Shown here: piece after piece, positions 7,171 through 11,138 of the stretch
Layout of the letters: each line of letters starts with the position of its first letter
Numbering within the stretch: the stretch's first letter is position 1
From: Drechmeria coniospora
Taxonomy: Eukaryota > Ascomycota > Sordariomycetes > Hypocreales > Ophiocordycipitaceae
Direction of reading: 5' to 3'
Length of the DNA: 11,138 nucleotides
NCBI RefSeq assembly: GCF_001625195.1
Contig: NW_024467512.1
Location: 1-11,138, forward strand
The notes under the pieces: model-generated
Seen by the model: only the letters and a program-made list of their open reading frames with translations
Database searches by the model: none
Told to the model about the DNA's origin: nothing
Position numbers and translations under genes: made by a program

Positions 7171-7171
7171 A

Positions 7172-7179
7172 TAGGGATT
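7172..7179. repeat. Target site duplication of copy C, right (TAGGGATT)
   Basis: Second copy of the octamer found at 6049-6056. It marks the truncated 5' end of copy C and the resumption of copy B. Confidence 0.82.
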
Positions 7180-7746
7180 GCCTCTATAGCTACTGCCTGT
7201 ATAGCTTCTGTAATTAGTATAGCTATTCCATTTAGATCCCTTACTGAAATTAGGGTATCTAGTTGCTGATTTAGGGATGCCTGCTTTTCCTGTAATAAAC
7301 AGTTATACTTATTCCAGTTGGCCTTCTTGTAATTAAATAGGGGGGGCCTAGACTGGAATAGTAGGCTTTCTGTAGGTAGGATAGGCGTCCTAGCTTTAAA
7401 GGCGATTACTTGGTGATTGGACCCGGATGCCTCTAAGTACCTCTATTTAGACCAGTTTAGTAAGTTAAAAGGGGTACTAAAGGCTAGGTCAATAATAAAC
7501 CTAGACTTTAAGCCGGGCCTAAAATAGGTACCCCCTTTAACCTCTTCTGGGTCCTAGATTAGGCTAGCCTTCTGGCTTGTTAGCCAGTTTACTAGCCTTT
7601 GTGCCTTAGTAGCCCTAATAGGGTCTACCGTTGGATTCCATAATGGGTGGTGTAGGTTGAAGTCCCCTATAATAAGTGTAGGCTTATTGCACCTATAGGG
7701 TAGGAGGAGCCTCTCGACTGTATAGGGGTTCTGGCTTGGTTGCCCG

Positions 7747-7977
7747 CTAGGCCTAGGCCCGTTAGGCCCGCTAGGCCCGTTAGGCCCGCTAGGCCCGTTA
7801 GGCCCGCTAGGCCTGTTAGGCGCTCTAGGCCCGTTAGGCCCGCTAGGCCCGTTAGGCCCGCTAGGCCTGTTAGGCGCTCTAGGCCCGTTAGGCCCGCTAG
7901 GCCCGTTAGGCCCGCTAGGCCTGTTAGGCGCGCTAGGCCTGTTAAGCCCGCTAGGCCTACTAGGTCCGCTAGGGCCC
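7747..7977 (-). repeat. 9-bp Gly-Pro-X tandem repeat inside the endonuclease (copy B), with higher-order structure
   Basis: About 25 units of the same 9-bp family, more than in copy A. Six-unit (54-bp) blocks are repeated, marked by the recurring variant pair CTAGGCCTG TTAGGCGCT on the plus strand. The tract has evidently grown by duplication of blocks as well as of single units. Confidence 0.9.
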
Positions 7978-8365
7978 TCGTAGGCCTGTTCCTTTTCGTT
8001 GTAGAGGTTAATTAGGATAAATGGTTCAGTACCTAATATCTCTATAGCTTGGATATCTGGATCGGAAAATAAGTTGTATCGGGGATTATAAGCTAGCCTA
8101 CTAGCCTTCCTAATATACGTTAAGACCCTAGGTCTAACTGTAATACTTAAAGGGCTAGTTGACTGTTGTGGTGTAATAATATAGTAAGAGGGGTGTTGGA
8201 GCCCTATAAATGCTCCTTGAATTTTAGGGCAGTAGGGCTCTTGTAGAAGGATAATATCGGTACGTTGCTCGTAGGCCTGTTGGAGTACCGATTGGTGTGC
8301 TAAATTATGCCTCCGTGCGTTATGCTGGATAAGCCAAAGATAGTACTTTTCTGGGCTATTTCGAC

Positions 8366-10210
8366 TTATAGTCTAATAGCCTGATAGATTTCGCACTCGG
8401 TACTATTAGCCTTGTGCTTACCGTTACAGTTAGCATATACTAGTTCGAGGTGGTTGTAGGGCTCTGTAGCGTTGCAGCTAGTGCACTGATGGGTCTTTGT
8501 ATAGTGCCCTTTAGCGTATAGTGCGCAGCGGATTTTCTTATTGCAAAGGCTTGGGTTGTGCCTGTAGCCCTGATACCTAAAGCATTGAGTCTTGGGCGTA
8601 TAGGCCTTATAGGCTACAACCTTGGCCCGAATTCCAGCTATAAATAGCCTATTTTTAAGGCTATAGCTAGCCTCTTGTTCTATAGGGACGGCAAAAACAA
8701 TAGACCCAGCGGCCTTACCTAGGCTAGGCTTTTTAAGCCAGCGGGGCTGGCCCCTAACCGTAACTGGGTTAAAGGTCTCGATTTCCGACTTAGTAATTTC
8801 AAGGATATCGGTCTCCGTAAGAATAGGTACCCCGTGTGCTACTAGCTTTATCCAGCTAATAGGGGTCTCTATTGCCTTAACCGGATAAGTATTAAATAGC
8901 CCTATCTAGGCCTGTTTTTTTTCTAGTAGTTGGGCTGCTGTATAGGGCTCTTTTGTTGTAATAACTAGGTTGCCCCTAGCCGATAGCTCGATGCTAGCTA
9001 CGGCTATAGCCCCTAGGGTCTTATTTAGTGCATTCCGTAGCGTTAATGCGGGTACTTGGGGTTTGTTTTCTGTAGGTCCCTTAGGCTCCTTTCGGAGTTT
9101 TAGGATAACTTGTAAGCCTTCCTTTGTAGGGCGTTTGGGCCCGTTGGTTCTGCTAGGCCTGTTAGGCCCACTAGGCCCGTTGGGCCCTCTAGGCCCGTTA
9201 GGCCCGTTGGGCCCGTTAGGCCCGCTAGGCCCGTTAGGCCCACTAGGCCTAGTAGGCCCGTTAGGCCCGCTAGGCCCGTTAGGCCTGCTAGGCCCGTTAG
9301 GCCCGCTAGGCCCGCTAGGCCTGCTAGGCCCGTTAGAGCCTTTGGGTCCTCGGCCCCTTGGTGGGACAACCGCCCAGGCGCTGTTCTGGAGACCTGTAGG
9401 TATATGTGTTTGGGCTGCCTTGCTATAGCTCTTCGGGCCCCTTGGAAATGCATTTTGTAGTGTATTTATAAGGGGTTCGAAGAGGCTATATGGCATCTTC
9501 GATACTGCACTTTGTATAAGTATAGTAGCCTATTGGATTTGTAGGGCTAGGTCTTAGCCCTCGTTTTGTTCGGTTATTATAGGCCTAGATATCCCCTTTT
9601 TAGCTAATTTAGGTAGCCTTTCAGGAGACTCTAAGTCTGCGTAGGTTCGTTTTCGTTATTGTAGTATAAGGGGGGTTTCGGGGGTTTCTGGTTGGATAGG
9701 GGCTTCCGTATCCTCTAGGTCTTCCATATCGGTATCTATAGGTTGACCTAGGGATATAAGGTCGATTTCGTCTTCGTTTGTTGTATTTTCTTCGTTTTCT
9801 AGAGTTATATTAATATTTATAGTATTTTCCTGACTTTCCTAATTTTCCTGATTTTTTTCCTGAATTTCCCTATATAGGGTAGGCTAAGCCTGATTTTCCT
9901 GATTTTTTTCCTGATTTTTCTGGTATAGGGTAGGCTGGGCTAGGACCGGGCCTGTAGCCGGGCCTATAGTCGGGTGGGTTGGGTAGGTTGGGTAGGTCTC
10001 GATAGGTGCAATCGGGTGGGTCTCGTTGGGTTGCAATTGGGTGGGTCTCGTTGGGTGCAATTGGGTGGGTCTCGTTAGGTGCAATTGGGCAGGTCCTATC
10101 GGGCGGGTCGGATGGGTCTTATTGGGTAGGATCGGGTAGGTCTCATTGGGTGGGGTCAGCACGCGCGGGGTTGCGTTTCTGGCGGCCCTCTTCCTCCCAG
10201 TTGAAGGTAT
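8366..10210 (-). pseudogene. ORF1 of LINE copy B, inactivated by RIP-like mutations
   Basis: This is the counterpart of copy A's intact ORF1, with the same layout. The start is ATA at 10210-10208 where copy A has ATG. In-frame stops begin at 9886 (CAG to TAG), 9841 (CAG to TAG), 9658 (CAA to TAA), 9556 (CAA to TAA) and 8908 (TGG to TAG). Every one is a C-to-T or G-to-A change in CpA/TpG context. A 1-bp gain and a 1-bp loss in the 24-bp repeats shift the frame over a short stretch. Copy B keeps CAG at 8383-8381, where copy A ends with TAG, so here the frame continues to TAA at 8368-8366. Zinc-knuckle sequence is still visible but cannot be translated as one protein. Confidence 0.9.
9153..9341 (-). 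repeat. 9-bp Gly-Pro-X tandem repeat in ORF1 (copy B)
   Basis: There are 21 units against 16 in copy A. Flanks match copy A, so this is length change at a fixed site, again in multiples of 9 bp. Confidence 0.93.
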
Positions 10211-10357
10211 CTTTGACCCCCGACTGTATGCGCGCAATCGGCTGCGCGCGGCTGTAACTCGAGGATCGTAATGTCCCAATTAAGGGGAATTAAAAGAACT
10301 ATAATTTGGCTATTTTATTGTGGTTTTAATCGATCGGGTGGGCCGCGTGGTGTTAAT
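10211..10357 (-). promoter_or_regulatory. 5' UTR of LINE copy B
   Basis: Equivalent to 4478-4622 of copy A. Homology ends at about 10357, which defines the shared 5' end of the element. Promoter function is assumed from the family, not seen. Confidence 0.5.
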
Positions 10358-10544
10358 AGTGATCCAATTCTACTAGGGTAGATTGGACTACCTTTAGTTA
10401 TAATTAGTTATACCTAGGATTTTGTAATTAGTCGGAAGGTTATAAAACTTAGACCGATTATTTACTAAATAGTAGGTTAAGCTAGTATTGTAGAGTAAGG
10501 CCTATATAGTATATATTAGCGTTAGTAACGTTATATAGTATATT

Positions 10545-10569
10545 AATATTACCTAAGTTAGGTAATATT
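10545..10569. repeat. Perfect 12-bp inverted repeat with 1-nt spacer
   Basis: AATATTACCTAA and TTAGGTAATATT are separated by one G. Nearby are CGTTA-G-TAACG (10520-10530), CTAATTCT/AGAATTAG (10571-10596, 10-nt loop) and ATTCCTA-G-TAGGAAT (10603-10617). Confidence 0.85.
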
Positions 10570-11008
10570 TCTAATTCTCTGTACAGTTAGAATTAGTATT
10601 TAATTCCTAGTAGGAATAAGATAAATCTATATAGCTAGCGGCTAGACTATAGTTACTAACTAGGAAACTACTAGTTTCGATTTTCTTCTAGAAGGTTAAC
10701 TATAAGGTATTATAGACCTAAGGTATTTATTTTAAGTCCTAAGGCTCGGGAAGACTAAATAGTATTGTATTATATAGTAACCTATTGTAGAAAAATAGGC
10801 TTAACTATTGCAAGGTATTAGTTAGCTTAATCTAGTAGATCGATTGTTACTTTAGTTAGTTATAGCCTAGTAAGTTAACTGTTAAATTTAGTATTAAATA
10901 CCTTAAGTATTCCTTTGTACTCCTTAAATATAAGGGTATAGTAAGCATTATTATTAGGTTAAAGCGTTTAGCTTTATAACCTTTAGAGTATTATTTTTTA
11001 ATAATAGG

Positions 11009-11054
11009 AAAACCTTAGTTAGGTTTTTAATCTATATAATAAATACTAAGGTTT
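11009..11054. repeat. Overlapping short inverted repeats near the right end
   Basis: AAAACCT/AGGTTTT with a 5-nt loop (11009-11027) overlaps AAACCTTAGT/ACTAAGGTTT, whose arms are at 11010-11019 and 11045-11054. Just to the left is TATTATT/AATAATA (10989-11006). The function is unknown, and in TA-rich sequence some such pairs arise by chance. Confidence 0.7.
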
Positions 11055-11138
11055 CTTCCGTATAGCTATCCTGTAATAGTATAAGTAAATAGGCTTAATT
11101 TCTGCTTAAGAAGTTAGATATAATTAAAGGTTTATTTA

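Larger units (their letters stand above)
6057..7171 (-). mobile_element. LINE copy C: 5'-truncated insertion nested in copy B
   Basis: This ~1.1-kb minus-strand insertion interrupts copy B between the endonuclease and RT domains of ORF2. It begins at the RNase H TDGS motif and ends in a 14-nt poly(A) tail (poly(T) at 6055-6068). An 8-bp duplication flanks it, and copy B resumes in register on both sides when compared with copy A. A truncated 5' end, poly(A) and a short duplication are the standard result of target-primed reverse transcription. Confidence 0.92.
7172..8369 (-). pseudogene. ORF2 of LINE copy B, endonuclease-side fragment
   Basis: This is the APE-type endonuclease region of copy B. 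The N-terminus is in frame: [20 protein letters not shown] then [13 protein letters not shown], without the 4-bp insertion seen in copy A, so it shows the ancestral reading there. Stops are TAG at 7556-7554 (copy A CAG) and TAG at 7445-7443 (copy A TGG). A GDFN motif and a SDH-type motif are recognisable. As in copy A there is no ATG, and the probable former start is ATA at 8369-8367. It is interrupted at 7172 by copy C. Confidence 0.87.
4623..10357 (-). mobile_element. LINE copy B (older, same family), split by copies A and C
   Basis: This copy runs leftward from its 5' end at ~10357: 5' UTR, decayed ORF1, decayed endonuclease (7172-8369), then, past the nested copy C (6057-7171), the linker and RT (6056-4623). 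At ~4623 it is interrupted by the 5' end of copy A, and its remaining 3' part should lie left of the window. It aligns with copy A over its whole length. Differences are dominated by CpA/TpG-to-TpA transitions, which create its stop codons. Confidence 0.87.
10358..11138. other. TA-rich, gene-free flank, probably RIP-decayed repeat DNA
   Basis: The sequence right of copy B is strongly TA-rich. CpA and CpG are scarce and no ORF of any size is visible. This is what repeated DNA looks like after heavy RIP in ascomycetes, so it may be an older transposon no longer recognisable. It contains several short perfect inverted repeats (separate entries). I recognise no coding or RNA gene in it. Confidence 0.65.

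Overview
This window is eukaryotic repeat DNA, most likely from a filamentous ascomycete fungus. It is built almost entirely of nested copies of one non-LTR (LINE) retrotransposon family followed by an AT-rich flank. I see no host gene, tRNA, rRNA or prokaryotic feature. The fungal assignment is an inference. It rests on a LINE architecture resembling the Tad1 clade (CCHC gag-like ORF1, then ORF2 with APE-type endonuclease, reverse transcriptase and RNase H) and on RIP-like mutation between copies (CpA to TpA, read as TpG to TpA on the other strand).

Layout, left to right. (1) 1-195: last ~180 bp of a plus-strand LINE, ending in poly(A), abutting the RT region of a minus-strand copy. (2) 196-4622: copy A, minus strand, with 5' end at ~4622, intact ORF1 (4477 to 2741) and ORF2 (from ~2729) broken by a 4-bp insertion in the endonuclease and a compensating frameshift pair in the RT. 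Its 3' part lies beyond the window or was split by the plus-strand insertion. (3) 4623-10357: copy B, minus strand, the host of copy A, which lies inside its RT. Copy B's 5' end is at ~10357. Its ORF1 has lost its ATG and has at least five premature stops, and its endonuclease and linker have at least three. (4) 6057-7171: copy C, a 5'-truncated minus-strand insertion within copy B, flanked by an 8-bp target site duplication and carrying an intact RNase H/C-terminal region, 3' UTR and poly(A). (5) 10358-11138: TA-rich, ORF-free flank with several short perfect palindromes.

The pieces together give the whole element: ~150-nt 5' UTR; ORF1 (~578 aa) with three zinc knuckles; ORF2 with endonuclease, linker, RT, RNase H and a terminal CxC...H...C motif; ~217-nt 3' UTR with hairpins; poly(A). 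Copies A and B supply everything up to the RT and copy C supplies the 3' end. A stretch between the RT and RNase H is not represented.

Most unusual points: (a) the same 9-bp unit, encoding Gly-Pro-Ser/Asn, forms long in-frame tracts at three separate places in the element, with different unit counts in A and B; (b) ORF2 has no in-frame ATG anywhere it can be read, while Leu/Val/Ile codons are dominated by CTA/TTA/GTA/ATA and Trp and Gln codons are kept, as if RIP-type mutation had saturated every site where it does not create a stop; (c) the ORF1/ORF2 junction reads ATAA in both copies, which looks like a RIP-altered ATGA stop/start overlap; (d) A-B divergence changes abruptly, from ~1% to ~3%, at the copy C insertion point.
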